A stretch of 64,000 nucleotides of DNA from contig NZ_JAIQUM010000003.1 in the NCBI RefSeq assembly GCF_020075705.1, forward strand, positions 1 through 64,000. Reading direction: 5' to 3'. The notes below the pieces were generated by a model. The model saw only the letters and a list, made by a program, of their open reading frames with translations. It made no database searches and was not told the DNA's origin. Shown here one piece after another: positions 1 through 7,881 of the stretch. Position 1 is the stretch's first letter. Every line of letters begins with the position of its first letter. This stretch comes from Metabacillus rhizolycopersici. Lineage in GTDB: Bacteria > Bacillota > Bacilli > Bacillales > Bacillaceae. Both the position numbers and the translations under genes were made by a program.

Positions 1-267
1 TTGCCCGCTGAGGCTCCAAATTTCAGAAAACGGTCACGAAACTCCGTTAAAGTTGCCCGCTGAGGCTCCAAATTTCAGAAAACGGTCACGAAACTCCGTT
101 AAAGTTGCCCGCTGAGGCTCCAAATTTTAGAAAACGGTCACGTAAACCCATTAAAGTTGCCCGCTGAGGCTCCAAATTTCAGAAAATGGTCACGTAACGC
201 CACTAAAGTTGCCCGCTTAGTCCCATATTTCAGAAATTGGTCACATAAACCCATTAAAGTTGCCCGC
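1..267. repeat. 52-bp tandem repeat array
   Basis: Five consecutive units start at 1, 53, 105, 157 and 209 (period 52, the last 51), followed by a partial unit at 260. Each unit begins TTGCCCGCTGAGGCTCCAAA and continues with TTTCAGAAAACGGTCACG. Units 1 and 2 are identical; units 3 to 5 drift progressively. The array may continue left of the window. Units abut with no spacers, so it is not CRISPR. Short reading frames across it follow the repeat and are not believable genes. Confidence 0.93.
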
Positions 268-302
268 TTTTGCTCTTTTTCCTTGATTCGAGCTTCTATC
301 CC

Positions 303-336
303 ATCAAAAAACAACAATCATTTAGAAAACAGCCTT
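303..336. repeat. Terminal repeat like that of the 4064-4365 element
   Basis: The sequence AAAAACAACAATCATTTAG followed by AAAACAGCCTT is almost identical to the right end of the element at 4064-4365. Both sit just right of a tandem array. This suggests that the 52-bp array lies inside a second, larger copy of the same kind of element whose left end is outside the window. Confidence 0.7.
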
Positions 337-359
337 TCAGAACAACAATAGCATCATAA

Positions 360-397
360 AAAAACGGACCTCTAGAATTGCTTCTAAGGTCCGTTTC
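360..397 (-). terminator. Rho-independent terminator of the oxidoreductase gene
   Basis: An ACGGACCT/AGGTCCGT stem with an inner TAGAA/TTCTA stem is followed on the minus strand by a run of T. It lies about 110 nt beyond the stop of the molybdopterin oxidoreductase gene. Confidence 0.85.
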
Positions 398-503
398 TTA
401 CTTAAAGGTACATTAAATATTCTTCATTTTTCTGATAACTGAAAATCGATCTAGCTTCGACAAATTTGCGGTGGCTCCTGTGACAGAGCTTAAGCTATTC
501 ATA

Positions 504-2864
504 TTAAATAGGTGCGTTAACTTCTAAATCTTCAATCTGCTTCTCTAAATACTGAACATCCTTGCGTGCATTAAAGCGATCTGCTTTTTCCACTGTGACA
601 GTAATATTGTAATCTGGAATACCAGCGAATTTTTCATATCTACCTCTTGGTAAGAGGAAATTACCTTCTGGGAAGTGAACTTCTAGGTTTCCACTTGCAA
701 TATTTACAAATTTTGCTCTACCTTGGAAGACACCAAAACCATTATAGACGACAATCCCTTCGCCTTCCGCTATACTTAACCGTCTCGCATCCTCTGCATT
801 CATAAGGACATCGTATCGACCTGCACCATTGAATGGATCTGTCTCTTTATAAACCATGGAATTAAACTGCTTTCCGCGACGCGAGGTGACAACAAATTGC
901 CCTTCCTTCTTACCTAAATCCGGAATATCAACAACGATTAATTGTCCCTTTCCATCAGGTGTTGGGCAGATTCCATCTTCACATAACCAAGCCCCACCCC
1001 ATTGGAAGACATCTCCCTGATTTTTCAAATGCTGAATTCCATCATAATCTCTGTTTGCGATGGCAATTTCATCACGAATTTCTTGACCTGTTTTGAACTC
1101 AACTAAATGAGCCGTTTCAGGCTTGACTCGTTTCGCAAGATCGATGTAAATTTTCCATTCTGAACGTGCTTCTTTGATTTCATTTTTATTTCCCATAATT
1201 TCAGGAGAGAAATAAACCATACGCTCTGTTGAAGTTGACGTTCCACCGCCCTCTTGCTCGTAACGTGTTTTTGCTGGAAGGACGATGACCGCTTCTTTTG
1301 CATCAACGAGAGTAGAAGTATTCAGAATGATATCTTGATGAACACGGATATCTAATTCAGATAACGCTTTCTCAACGAAATCAGGATCAGGCATTGTTTC
1401 CAGGAAGTTCCCGCCTGATAAATAATAAAGCTTTATTTTACGCTCATGGTCCTCGGGAAGAACGATATTCTCCAGTGTAACTCCAACAATATCACCTTGC
1501 CATTTTGGAATGTCAAAACCCCAAATTTCTTCCACGCGTTTAAGGTTTTCTGCATCGAAGCCACCTCCCGGTAAAACAAATGGATCTGCCCCCATTTCAC
1601 CTGAGCCTTGAACAGATGAGTGACCACGGAATGGCATTAATCCACTATTTTTACGACCTAGGTACCCACGTAAAAGCGCAAGATTCGCCACCTGTGAAAT
1701 ATTATCTGTTGCAAATGAGTGCATCGTTAAACCTAACGCCCATGCAAAAACAGCATTTTTACTTCTCGCGAGAAGCTCTGCTAATTCAATGATTCGTTCT
1801 TTCGTTACGCCTGATGATTCGATAATTTCATCCCAGGATAGCTCTTGAACGCTCGCCTTAAGCTCTTCATAGCCATTCACATGCTCCTCGACAAATTCAT
1901 GGTTAATCGCCGATCCCCTTTGTTTTTCCTCCATGTCAAACCAATGCTTCATAATTCCGTGCATAAAAGCGATATCGCCGCCAATGTTAACTTGGTAAAA
2001 GTCATCTGCAATTTTTGTGCCAAACAGAGCCGATTCCATATTTGATGGAATCCAATATTTGTCCATTGCAGGCTCACTATATGGATTGACGACAATAATC
2101 TTTGTTCCCCTTTTCTTTGCTTCCAGCATATATTTCGTTGATACAGGTGAACTGTTTGAAGCAACACTTCCCCAGAACATAAGGACATCTGTGCCAAACC
2201 AATCCTGATAATTTGCTGTTGATGCGCCGACCCCAATTGATCGTTTTAAAGCGGTTTTACTTGGTGAGTGACAAATTCGTGATGCATTATCAATATGATT
2301 TGCTCCTAAGAAGCGAGCAACCTTCGCTGCCACATAATACGACTCGTTTGTGATCCCTCTCGAGGTTAAATAAAATGCATATTGTTTAGGGTCTAATTTC
2401 TTCATTTTATTTGCAATAACATCCATTGCTTCATCCCACGAAATACGCGAGAATTTTCTTTCTCCCTTACGTCGAATAAGCGGGTAAGGAATTCGCCCTA
2501 ATTTTCGTAATTCCGTGCTGCTATATTTTCGCAATTCATCGATGTCAGCATGAACAATTTCTTCTTTAAGAGCTGGCATTGTGTTTAAACGAAGAACATT
2601 CAATCTAGTTGTACAAATATGTGGTCCTTTCAATGTCTGATCAAAAAGTCCGGAAACACCTAACGCACAGCCATCACATACACCCTGTGTTAATATTCGT
2701 GTCGCATAGCCGAAATTATCTTTGTTATCCAGCGCAATTTTCATTGTGTCACGAAAATGCTGAGGCTTTACTTTACCTAATCCAAACGGAATTGGACTAA
2801 CCCAATGCTTTGGCTGAAGTGCCTTGGTTGCTTTAATCGGTCCTTGGTGTTTCGTTTCCCCCAT
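504..2864 (-). CDS. FdhF/YdeP-type molybdopterin oxidoreductase
   Basis: A 786-residue protein of the formate dehydrogenase H alpha-like family (YdeP type), a cytoplasmic oxidoreductase expected to bind bis-molybdopterin guanine dinucleotide. The length fits the YdeP group rather than the roughly 980-residue Bacillus FdhF proteins. Cysteines in CDGCALG (C63, C66) and PHICTTR (C84) lie where the family has its iron-sulfur site. The central molybdopterin domain includes GITNESYY and RICHSPS, and a C-terminal molydopterin dinucleotide-binding barrel follows. AGGAGT precedes the ATG by 9 nt. It is monocistronic, with a terminator downstream and a repeat upstream. The physiological substrate is unknown; E. 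coli YdeP is linked to acid resistance, and that role is not implied here. Confidence 0.9.
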   Translation of the reverse strand: MGETKHQGPIKATKALQPKHWVSPIPFGLGKVKPQHFRDTMKIALDNKDNFGYATRILTQGVCDGCALGVSGLFDQTLKGPHICTTRLNVLRLNTMPALKEEIVHADIDELRKYSSTELRKLGRIPYPLIRRKGERKFSRISWDEAMDVIANKMKKLDPKQYAFYLTSRGITNESYYVAAKVARFLGANHIDNASRICHSPSKTALKRSIGVGASTANYQDWFGTDVLMFWGSVASNSSPVSTKYMLEAKKRGTKIIVVNPYSEPAMDKYWIPSNMESALFGTKIADDFYQVNIGGDIAFMHGIMKHWFDMEEKQRGSAINHEFVEEHVNGYEELKASVQELSWDEIIESSGVTKERIIELAELLARSKNAVFAWALGLTMHSFATDNISQVANLALLRGYLGRKNSGLMPFRGHSSVQGSGEMGADPFVLPGGGFDAENLKRVEEIWGFDIPKWQGDIVGVTLENIVLPEDHERKIKLYYLSGGNFLETMPDPDFVEKALSELDIRVHQDIILNTSTLVDAKEAVIVLPAKTRYEQEGGGTSTSTERMVYFSPEIMGNKNEIKEARSEWKIYIDLAKRVKPETAHLVEFKTGQEIRDEIAIANRDYDGIQHLKNQGDVFQWGGAWLCEDGICPTPDGKGQLIVVDIPDLGKKEGQFVVTSRRGKQFNSMVYKETDPFNGAGRYDVLMNAEDARRLSIAEGEGIVVYNGFGVFQGRAKFVNIASGNLEVHFPEGNFLLPRGRYEKFAGIPDYNITVTVEKADRFNARKDVQYLEKQIEDLEVNAPI

Positions 2865-2884
2865 TTGAATCCACTCCTAATCTA

Positions 2885-3037
2885 TAAAGTGAGACTTCTA
2901 TCAGTGGGGTTTTCTTCATCCCCACTGATGGTTAGCGAGACTTATCGGATCTTTACGGGCAGTTATCTCCCGCTTACCTTCTTTATTTCTCCCTAATCTT
3001 GAAGTCTGAGTTTTACTGCCCGTTAAGGTGGGATAAA
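2885..3037. repeat. GGGCAGT hairpin repeat, copy A
   Basis: A dispersed element whose arms TTTACGGGCAGTTA and TTTTACTGCCCGTTAA are inverted to each other, between the conserved ends AGCGAGACTTATC and GGGATAAA. A separate hairpin with stem CAGTGGGG/CCCCACTG is attached at its left side and is joined to the core by ATGGTTAGCGAGAC. Two further copies occur at 5289-5495 (reverse orientation) and 63601-63717. It looks like a REP- or MITE-type element in the gap between the oxidoreductase and DUF2294 genes. Confidence 0.85.
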
Positions 3038-3042
3038 AAATA

Positions 3043-3090
3043 AAAAAACCACCATACCCCAACATAAAAATGTGAGGGTAAATGGTGGTT
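3043..3090 (-). terminator. Terminator of the DUF2294 gene
   Basis: The stem AACCACCAT/ATGGTGGTT with an inner ACCC/GGGT pairing is followed by a T-rich tract on the minus strand. It separates the DUF2294 gene from the oxidoreductase transcript. Confidence 0.88.
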
Positions 3091-3131
3091 AGTCTTTTGC
3101 AGGATCGCTACTAAGTGCCATACCTTATTAT

Positions 3132-3488
3132 TTAAGAAAATTTCTCTTCAATATCTTGATCAAATACGAATATCGACATGCCAAAATCTCTATCAATGTC
3201 TATATCTACAAATAAATCGACAAATTTACAGCCCAAGAATTCTTCCATCTCAATCGGTGGAATCTTTCTATACATTTCCTTAACCATTTCCGTTCTTGCT
3301 GATCTCAGCATATGCTTTCCTTCGTCTGCACTAGCAATAAACTTTTCAACCGGAGATAAATTCCCTTCCATTTCACAGATCGCCCAATTTTTACAAAAGG
3401 TGGTTGTGATCTTACTAGGTCCTTTCCCCATATTTTTCTTCCTAAATGAACGAACAATATTACTAAACTCTGCTTCATACTTATTCAT
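3132..3488 (-). CDS. DUF2294 domain protein
   Basis: A 118-residue soluble protein matching my memory of the DUF2294 family along its whole length: an N-terminal helix MNKYEAEFSNIVRSFRKKN, a GKGPSKITTTFCKNW segment, then an acidic C-terminal half. There is no signal peptide or membrane span. AGGAGT lies 6 nt before the ATG. It has its own terminator and sits just upstream of the oxidoreductase gene in the same direction, separated by a hairpin repeat. The biochemical function is unknown. Family members are often found near formate dehydrogenase-like genes, so the neighbourhood may be meaningful. Confidence 0.8.
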   Translation of the reverse strand: MNKYEAEFSNIVRSFRKKNMGKGPSKITTTFCKNWAICEMEGNLSPVEKFIASADEGKHMLRSARTEMVKEMYRKIPPIEMEEFLGCKFVDLFVDIDIDRDFGMSIFVFDQDIEEKFS

Positions 3489-4063
3489 GATATACTCCTA
3501 CCTACATGAAGTTGTAACATGAATATTTTACCACATACAGAAGAATTTTTGAAGGTAATCAACCTGAATGCGCTATACCCCAGCATAGTTAATCGCTTAC
3601 ATTTTTTTATAACAATTTGAAACGAAAACAGGATCGCTATCACGAAACAAAATGTTACAAAATCTTGAATATATTAAAATAATTCTAACATATTCTCTCG
3701 TTTCCTACAACTCTCTCTATTCTCAAAGCGATTAGCTATCCATGATACAATACATCATACTTGTTTCAGAAACAACGAAACCTTCAGCTTGCAGCTTCTC
3801 TTTTTCCTCCAGCAAAATTGCCTTTGCTTGACGGAATTCACTGAGAATTGGCAATCATAGGGAACATAATTTTTAAGTTTCCAAACGACTTGCGCGCAGC
3901 TGTGTCCGGAAGATGTCTAACTTTGTCCTAAATGATCTACTGCGCAGACGTTAAATGTTGCATAGTTCACCAGAATTTTAATATGTAGTTGATGATACTT
4001 TTTTAAAGGTACTCGGAAATAGTTGCTATAAACAAAAAAATTCTTATGAATTTTTTGCTTTTT
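3489..4063. other. Gap without an intact gene
   Basis: Apart from the ptsI fragment, this stretch holds AT-rich sequence with stops in all frames and no convincing promoter, RNA structure or small gene. Confidence 0.6.
3733..3925 (-). pseudogene. ptsI: Internal fragment of ptsI (PTS Enzyme I), decayed
   Basis: Minus-strand translation in three successive frames gives DIFRTQLRAS, then FGNLKIMFPMIANSQ, then LSEFRQAKAILLEEKEKLQA and EGFVVSE. These match, in order, the Enzyme I segment that normally reads DIFRTQLRALLRAS, (F/Y)GNL(K/R)(I/V)MFPMIA and EFR(x)AKAILEEEK. The stretch therefore corresponds to roughly residues 320-390 of the 570-residue enzyme. At least two frame changes and a small deletion inactivate it. 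The N-terminus of a ptsI gene lies on the same strand at 7334-7495. No other part of the gene was recognised between them. Confidence 0.85.
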
Positions 4064-4365
4064 CACACAAGGCTGTTTTAGTAAACTTTGTTGTTTTTAA
4101 ACTTACTTGATTTCTAATTCAACTTTTCGAAATGATGTATCGTCCATAATCATGATTTATTGTCTGAACTTGAGATTTATTGTCTGAACTTGAGATTTTT
4201 TGTCCAAGCTCAAGGTTTTATTGTCTGGTTTTGAATTCTATTGTCCGAAATAACCGAGGTATCGACCAACCTTCAATTTTCGACATATTTTTAGTCCCGC
4301 TCTGTAACTGCTGTTAATCTTTTTATGTTTAAAAACAACAATCATTTAGAAAAGAGCCTTACACA
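4064..4365. mobile_element. MITE-like element with imperfect inverted ends and an internal 20-bp array
   Basis: The left end (4064-4102, CAAGGCTGTTTTAGTAAAC then TTTGTTGTTTTTAAAC) is an imperfect inverted copy of the right end (4327-4365, GTTTAAAAACAACAATCATT then TAGAAAAGAGCCTT). The 15 inner bases GTTTAAAAACAACAA are identical. The inside holds tandem units GATTTATTGTCTGAACTTGA at 4154 and 4174, then two or three degenerate units to about 4254. It has no coding capacity. The right end recurs at 303-336 beside the 52-bp array. Confidence 0.72.
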
Positions 4366-4367
4366 AA

Positions 4368-4396
4368 AATGCCCCAAAAGCTAGGCTTCTGGAACA
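4368..4396 (-). terminator. Terminator of the LysM-3D gene
   Basis: On the minus strand AATGTTCCAGAAGC pairs with GCTTTTGGGGCATT (three G-U pairs) around a CTA loop, followed by TTTTG. It starts just after the LysM-3D stop codon. Confidence 0.85.
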
Positions 4397-4407
4397 TTCT
4401 TTTATTA

Positions 4408-4977
4408 TTACTTATAAACTTTTACTTTTACTGTCTTTACGCCCCAATTAATCGCTGTCTGTTTTGATGGAACAAAGACGTCAATTTTATTACCTTTAAT
4501 AGCGCCACCTTTATCACCAGCAATAGCGTCACCGTAACCTTCTACGTTAACCTTTGAGCCAAGTGGTATAACTTTTGGATCTACCGCAATGACTTTAGCG
4601 GAAGGATTTTTCTTTAAATTTATCCCTGTTGCCGTAATACCGCTACAACCTGTACAACTCGCTGTGTAGGCTGAAGCCTTTACTGTGATCGTTTTATAAG
4701 ATGCGCTCTGTTTAGTTGAAGCTGGTTTAGTTGAAGCTGGTTTAGCTGTACTTGTTGTACTCTTTACCTTTAACACTTGATTTATTTTAATGATATCACT
4801 TTTCAAATTATTCCAATTTTTAAGTTGACTAACTGTTATATTATGTATATTAGCAATTCTCCACAATGAATCGCCCTTTTTTACTTGGTATGTATTATTA
4901 CTAGCTGCCGATGAAACTTGGGAAAAACCGAACACTATAAATGCTACTGTCATAAGTGTAACAAGAATTTTTTTCAT
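4408..4977 (-). CDS. Secreted LysM-3D domain cell wall protein (YocH-like)
   Basis: A 189-residue exported protein likely to bind and possibly cleave peptidoglycan. Residues 1-25 are a signal peptide (basic start, hydrophobic core, cleavage near SSAAS). Residues 29-72 are one LysM repeat (YQVKKGDSLWRIAN). A Ser/Thr/Lys linker of about 30 residues follows. Residues 103-187 are the 3D domain with its three aspartates at AVDP (D133), AGDKGG (D155) and NKIDVF (D166), as in lytic transglycosylase-type folds such as MltA and Sps-like proteins. B. subtilis YocH is similar but longer, with two LysM repeats. A GGGAG site lies ahead of the ATG. The gene stands alone with its own terminator. Confidence 0.9.
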   Translation of the reverse strand: MKKILVTLMTVAFIVFGFSQVSSAASNNTYQVKKGDSLWRIANIHNITVSQLKNWNNLKSDIIKINQVLKVKSTTSTAKPASTKPASTKQSASYKTITVKASAYTASCTGCSGITATGINLKKNPSAKVIAVDPKVIPLGSKVNVEGYGDAIAGDKGGAIKGNKIDVFVPSKQTAINWGVKTVKVKVYK

Positions 4978-5288
4978 AATAAAAAGTCTCCCTTATTTTA
5001 TATCGTAAGCATAGAATAACAAATTAATATAACAGGAATGTTTCGATAGTTTAGTATTTATGTTACAAAATGATGTCAGGAGGACAAAGAGCGGTTCCTG
5101 CGTTTGCAAACACTAAAGCTAGCATTCTCTTCTTTAGTAGAAAGTAGAAACACAATAGAACTATCCCCATATTTCCATATACGCCTTTTTGAATCCCCAG
5201 TCTTACCTTAATCTTCTTTAGATTTTACTGGATTGTTTGGCCAATGACCCTATTCGTGCTACCACTTACATTGATTAGCTACAGTATT
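4978..5288. other. Gap without a recognised gene
   Basis: This is the upstream region of the LysM-3D gene plus AT-rich sequence. Short open stretches with hydrophobic translations occur on both strands, but none has a ribosome binding site or a recognisable family. Confidence 0.5.
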
Positions 5289-5495
5289 CTTTATCCACCT
5301 TAACGGGCAGTAAAACTCTTAACGAAAGATTCGAGAGAGGCAAAGAAGATAAGTGGGAGATAACTGCCCGTAAAGATCCGACGAACGATTGACGTCCAAG
5401 TCAGGTGAAGCCACAGGATGTGGCGTTCCTGAGCGTGATAAGTCTCGCTAACCATTGAATAGGAGGCTAACCAGATAATGATTAGCCTCCTACTC
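5289..5495. repeat. GGGCAGT hairpin repeat, copy B, with an insertion
   Basis: Reverse-oriented copy of the element at 2885-3037. TTAACGGGCAGTAA and GGGAGATAACTGCCCGTAAA are shared almost exactly. About 65 bp, including a CAGGATGTGGCGTTCCTG hairpin, is inserted next to the conserved GATAAGTCTCGC. The outer hairpin occupies the same place as in copy A but has an unrelated stem, AGGAGGCTAA/TTAGCCTCCT, at 5466-5495. Confidence 0.85.
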
Positions 5496-5763
5496 GATTA
5501 ATATCTTCCGTGGAACATCTTGTGAAACGGGATTTTTCGGGGCGTCCCTGTGATGGAAACCAAAGTTAATACAAATTGGTCTAAATTATCTTTTATCAGG
5601 CATACATTGTAAACAGATGTACATCTATGTCACTAACGGTAAGCGCTATATGGTTATGAACGATTCGGGTCCTAGGTATCTAGCTAAAAACAAAAAAACG
5701 AGAAAATTTTATTATGATCATGTTTTTGCTACATGAGGTCATAACTAAGGAGAGTTATACAAC

Positions 5764-6432
5764 ATGACAATTAAAGCATTTAAGACGACCGCACTAGATG
5801 CATTAAGAAATCGCTGGGGTCAAGGAATTTTACTTACAATAATAGCTTATGGGATTTATATATTCGTGCCATATTTGGTTGAAGCAATATTTAGCGGCGG
5901 GTTTCATACGTGGTCGGAAATGGAATCACCAGGGCATGCACAAAGCCTTTCATGGATATTCACGTTGGCTTTAAGTCCATTACTTTTTGGTTACTATGCA
6001 ACCTTTCTTAGTCTAACTAGAGGCGAAACAATAGGAACAAAAGACTTATTTCAAGCTTTCGATTCAAAGATGTATTTCAAAGCGTTAGGTATATACATTT
6101 TAACATCAATCTATATATTCTTATGGAGTTTATTGTTAATCATCCCTGGGATTATAAAGTCTTTTTCCTATTCACAAGTTTATTTTATTTTGAAAGATAA
6201 TCCTACGATGTCAGTCAATGGAGCAATCACAGAGAGCAGAAGGTTAATGGACGGTTTCAAATGGAAATACTTTTTATTATTACTAAGCTTTATCGGGTGG
6301 GCATTACTTAGTGCCATTACATTTGGAATAGCAAGTCTATGGACTACACCATACTTTACGGCTTCATTAGCAGCATTCTACGATCAATTGGTAAAACATC
6401 AGAATGATAACGGCACTGGTGATAACGACTAA
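5764..6432 (+). CDS. DUF975 family integral membrane protein
   Basis: A 222-residue polytopic membrane protein with about five hydrophobic spans and the DUF975 pattern: an N-terminal MTIKAFKTTALDALRNRWG, a central IIPGIIKSFSYSQVYFIL, then MSVNGAITESRRLMDGFKWK before two closing spans. A GGAGAG site precedes the ATG by 8 nt. It is one of few plus-strand genes in this part of the window and is not in an operon. No function is established for the family. The hydrophilic tail ending GTGDND is probably cytoplasmic. Confidence 0.85.
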   Translation: MTIKAFKTTALDALRNRWGQGILLTIIAYGIYIFVPYLVEAIFSGGFHTWSEMESPGHAQSLSWIFTLALSPLLFGYYATFLSLTRGETIGTKDLFQAFDSKMYFKALGIYILTSIYIFLWSLLLIIPGIIKSFSYSQVYFILKDNPTMSVNGAITESRRLMDGFKWKYFLLLLSFIGWALLSAITFGIASLWTTPYFTASLAAFYDQLVKHQNDNGTGDND

Positions 6433-6810
6433 ATAGTTTACAGTAACGGCAACTAAACATGCGAAGAAGAATTAAAAAAGATGATTGTTCTCCTTTTCAT
6501 GTATATAATTTCGGGTGGTCACTTTGACGCAGCCCAACCAGCGAAGGGTCAGGCAAAACCTCGTTTTGTTCCCTACTTCATAAAACCTACGATTTGTTAT
6601 GATTTTGAAGGAGCTGGTCGCTGTGACAAGAACTAATCCTTTTCATCTTAGGCTATCAAATGATTATGTCCCCAGTCTCTGTTTATGGGTACTTTCAGCA
6701 ATTCTTTCATGTGACACAAATACGGAAATAAATGGATAATAAACACCTTTGAAAGCAATACCCTTTTACTATATAATTGACAGTAATTGGTGATTTGTGG
6801 TGATTACAAG
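6433..6810. other. Gap without a recognised gene
   Basis: The stretch contains no intact frame with a start site, no clear hairpin and no copy of the dispersed repeats. The 25 nt before 6811 hold only a weak GGTGATT site. Confidence 0.5.
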
Positions 6811-7173
6811 ATGAACAATCTATCTAAAGGGGAAAAAATAAGTCGAGCGTTAAAGGGCAGGAAGCTTTCAGAGGAACATAAGCGAAAAATAGCTGTAGCT
6901 AAATTAGGCAAGTCGAGAACGATCAAAACAAAAGCAAAAATCAAACAAACAAGACTTGGTACAAGTTTAGGCACCATGAAAGAAAAGCCTCCACTCGTCC
7001 CAAAAACGACGATGAGCCGATCAGATTTAACCGCAGACGACGTCAAGGAAATTAGACATCGGTATACAAATGAGACAGGCACATCGATACGAAAACTCGC
7101 AGAAGAATATCACGTGAGCAGACACACGATTCATAGTATTGTGAAGTATAAAACGTGGAAACCGAAAATATAA
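6811..7173 (+). CDS. NUMOD3/helix-turn-helix DNA-binding protein, homing-endonuclease-like but without a nuclease
   Basis: A protein of about 120 residues, very basic. The N-terminal half resembles NUMOD3, the DNA-contacting repeat of GIY-YIG and HNH homing endonucleases (ISRALKGRKLSEEHKRKIAV). The C-terminal 45 residues form a helix-turn-helix of the type at the end of such enzymes (DVKEIRHRYTNETGTSIRKL, then EEYHVSRHTIHSIV). No GIY-YIG or HNH motif is present, so it is either a stand-alone DNA-binding protein or the remnant of a homing endonuclease. A TTG 24 nt upstream is also in frame; ATG at 6811 is preferred. Confidence 0.72.
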   Translation: MNNLSKGEKISRALKGRKLSEEHKRKIAVAKLGKSRTIKTKAKIKQTRLGTSLGTMKEKPPLVPKTTMSRSDLTADDVKEIRHRYTNETGTSIRKLAEEYHVSRHTIHSIVKYKTWKPKI

Positions 7174-7207
7174 CATTTACATCTCGTTTGCTTTGACCAA
7201 CCTTAAG

Positions 7208-7246
7208 CAAAAAGGCTCTCAATCCATTTAGGAAGAGAGCCTTTTC
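7208..7246. terminator. Bidirectional terminator
   Basis: AAAAAGGCTCTC pairs with GAGAGCCTTTT, giving T runs on both strands. It can end the NUMOD3 gene on the plus strand and the ptsH-ptsI' transcript on the minus strand. Confidence 0.85.
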
Positions 7247-7333
7247 TTACCTTATGTAAATCACTTTTCATCATTCGGCAACATGCTTATTAGCTATTTT
7301 TTAGGACTTACATCAGTTTTTACAAGCGCGTTA

Positions 7334-7495
7334 TTATTTCGATTGATTAATCGCCTCATCAAAACGGTTAACTTCTGCTTCTCTATTTTCTACACTGCTT
7401 CTTTCTACTTCTAACACAGGTTCTTCTAAACGATAAGCCTTTGCCATGGCAATTCCCGCTGATGCGCCAATCCCTTTTAGACTTTGAACTATCAT
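7334..7495 (-). pseudogene. ptsI: N-terminal fragment of ptsI (Enzyme I), 53 codons
   Basis: The frame reads [20 protein letters not shown] then YRLEEPVLEVERSSVENREA and ends EVNRFDEAINQSK before a TAA. This is the conserved start of Enzyme I (LKGI(A/G)AS(S/A)GIA(I/M)AKA, then RFD.A). Its ATG overlaps the ptsH TGA (ATGA), the usual ptsHI arrangement. The other 90 percent of the enzyme, including the active-site histidine domain, is absent here; an internal fragment lies at 3733-3925. It cannot make a working Enzyme I, so phosphoryl flow must use a ptsI elsewhere. Confidence 0.9.
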
Positions 7496-7758
7496 TCGCC
7501 TAACCCCTGTTTTGTGATTGTTTCAGTCACGGCAGCAATTGCCTCGTTTTCATCCGAACCAGATGCAATAACTTTAATTTCAGCACCTTTTGCAATTCCT
7601 AATGACATAACACCCATAATTGATTTTAAGTTTACGCTTTTTCCGTTATGCTCTAAATTAATCTCACTGCTAAAATTAGATACTGCTTGAACTAAAAGTG
7701 TTGCTGGACGTGCGTGAATTCCTGATTCTTCGATTATTGTAAATGTTTTTTCTGCCAT
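7492..7758 (-). CDS. ptsH: HPr phosphocarrier protein of the PTS
   Basis: An 88-residue HPr. H15 in [10 protein letters not shown] is the site phosphorylated by Enzyme I, and S46 in [12 protein letters not shown] is the HPr kinase site, so both transport and catabolite-signalling functions look intact. The start at 7758 is preferred because GGGAG lies 9 nt upstream; an earlier in-frame ATG adding six residues has no ribosome binding site. It follows the transketolase genes after an 85-nt gap containing a terminator, so it may have its own promoter. It overlaps the broken ptsI. It is probably a second HPr copy dedicated to or captured by this operon. Confidence 0.93.
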   Translation of the reverse strand: MAEKTFTIIEESGIHARPATLLVQAVSNFSSEINLEHNGKSVNLKSIMGVMSLGIAKGAEIKVIASGSDENEAIAAVTETITKQGLGE

Positions 7759-7843
7759 TGTTTTTTTCACTCCCATTTCTATTCAGCTACAATTAAAATC
7801 TCAGTGAGCGATACTTGATTATGAGTTTATCTTTAGTCAAGAA

Positions 7844-7868
7844 AACCCTCCTTTTGTAAAGAAGGGTT
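7844..7868 (-). terminator. Terminator between transketolase and ptsH
   Basis: On the minus strand AACCCTTCTT and AGGAGGGTT pair around TTACAAA and are followed by TTCTTG. It probably ends most transcripts of the upstream PTS/transketolase genes. Confidence 0.7.
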
Positions 7869-7881
7869 TAATTTTCCCGAC

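Noticed and set aside
1..267. CRISPR array
   Set aside because: The 52-bp units abut directly with no variable spacers, and no cas genes are present.
157..351. 64-residue frame on the plus strand
   Set aside because: It is a translation of the tandem repeat with no ribosome binding site.
432..445. Spo0A box near CTTCGACAAA
   Set aside because: A single 7-bp core is expected several times by chance in 64 kb, and it is not in a promoter position.
5041..5290. Remnant of a spore germination permease
   Set aside because: A hydrophobic plus-strand translation around 5210-5290 looks permease-like, but no family motif could be identified.
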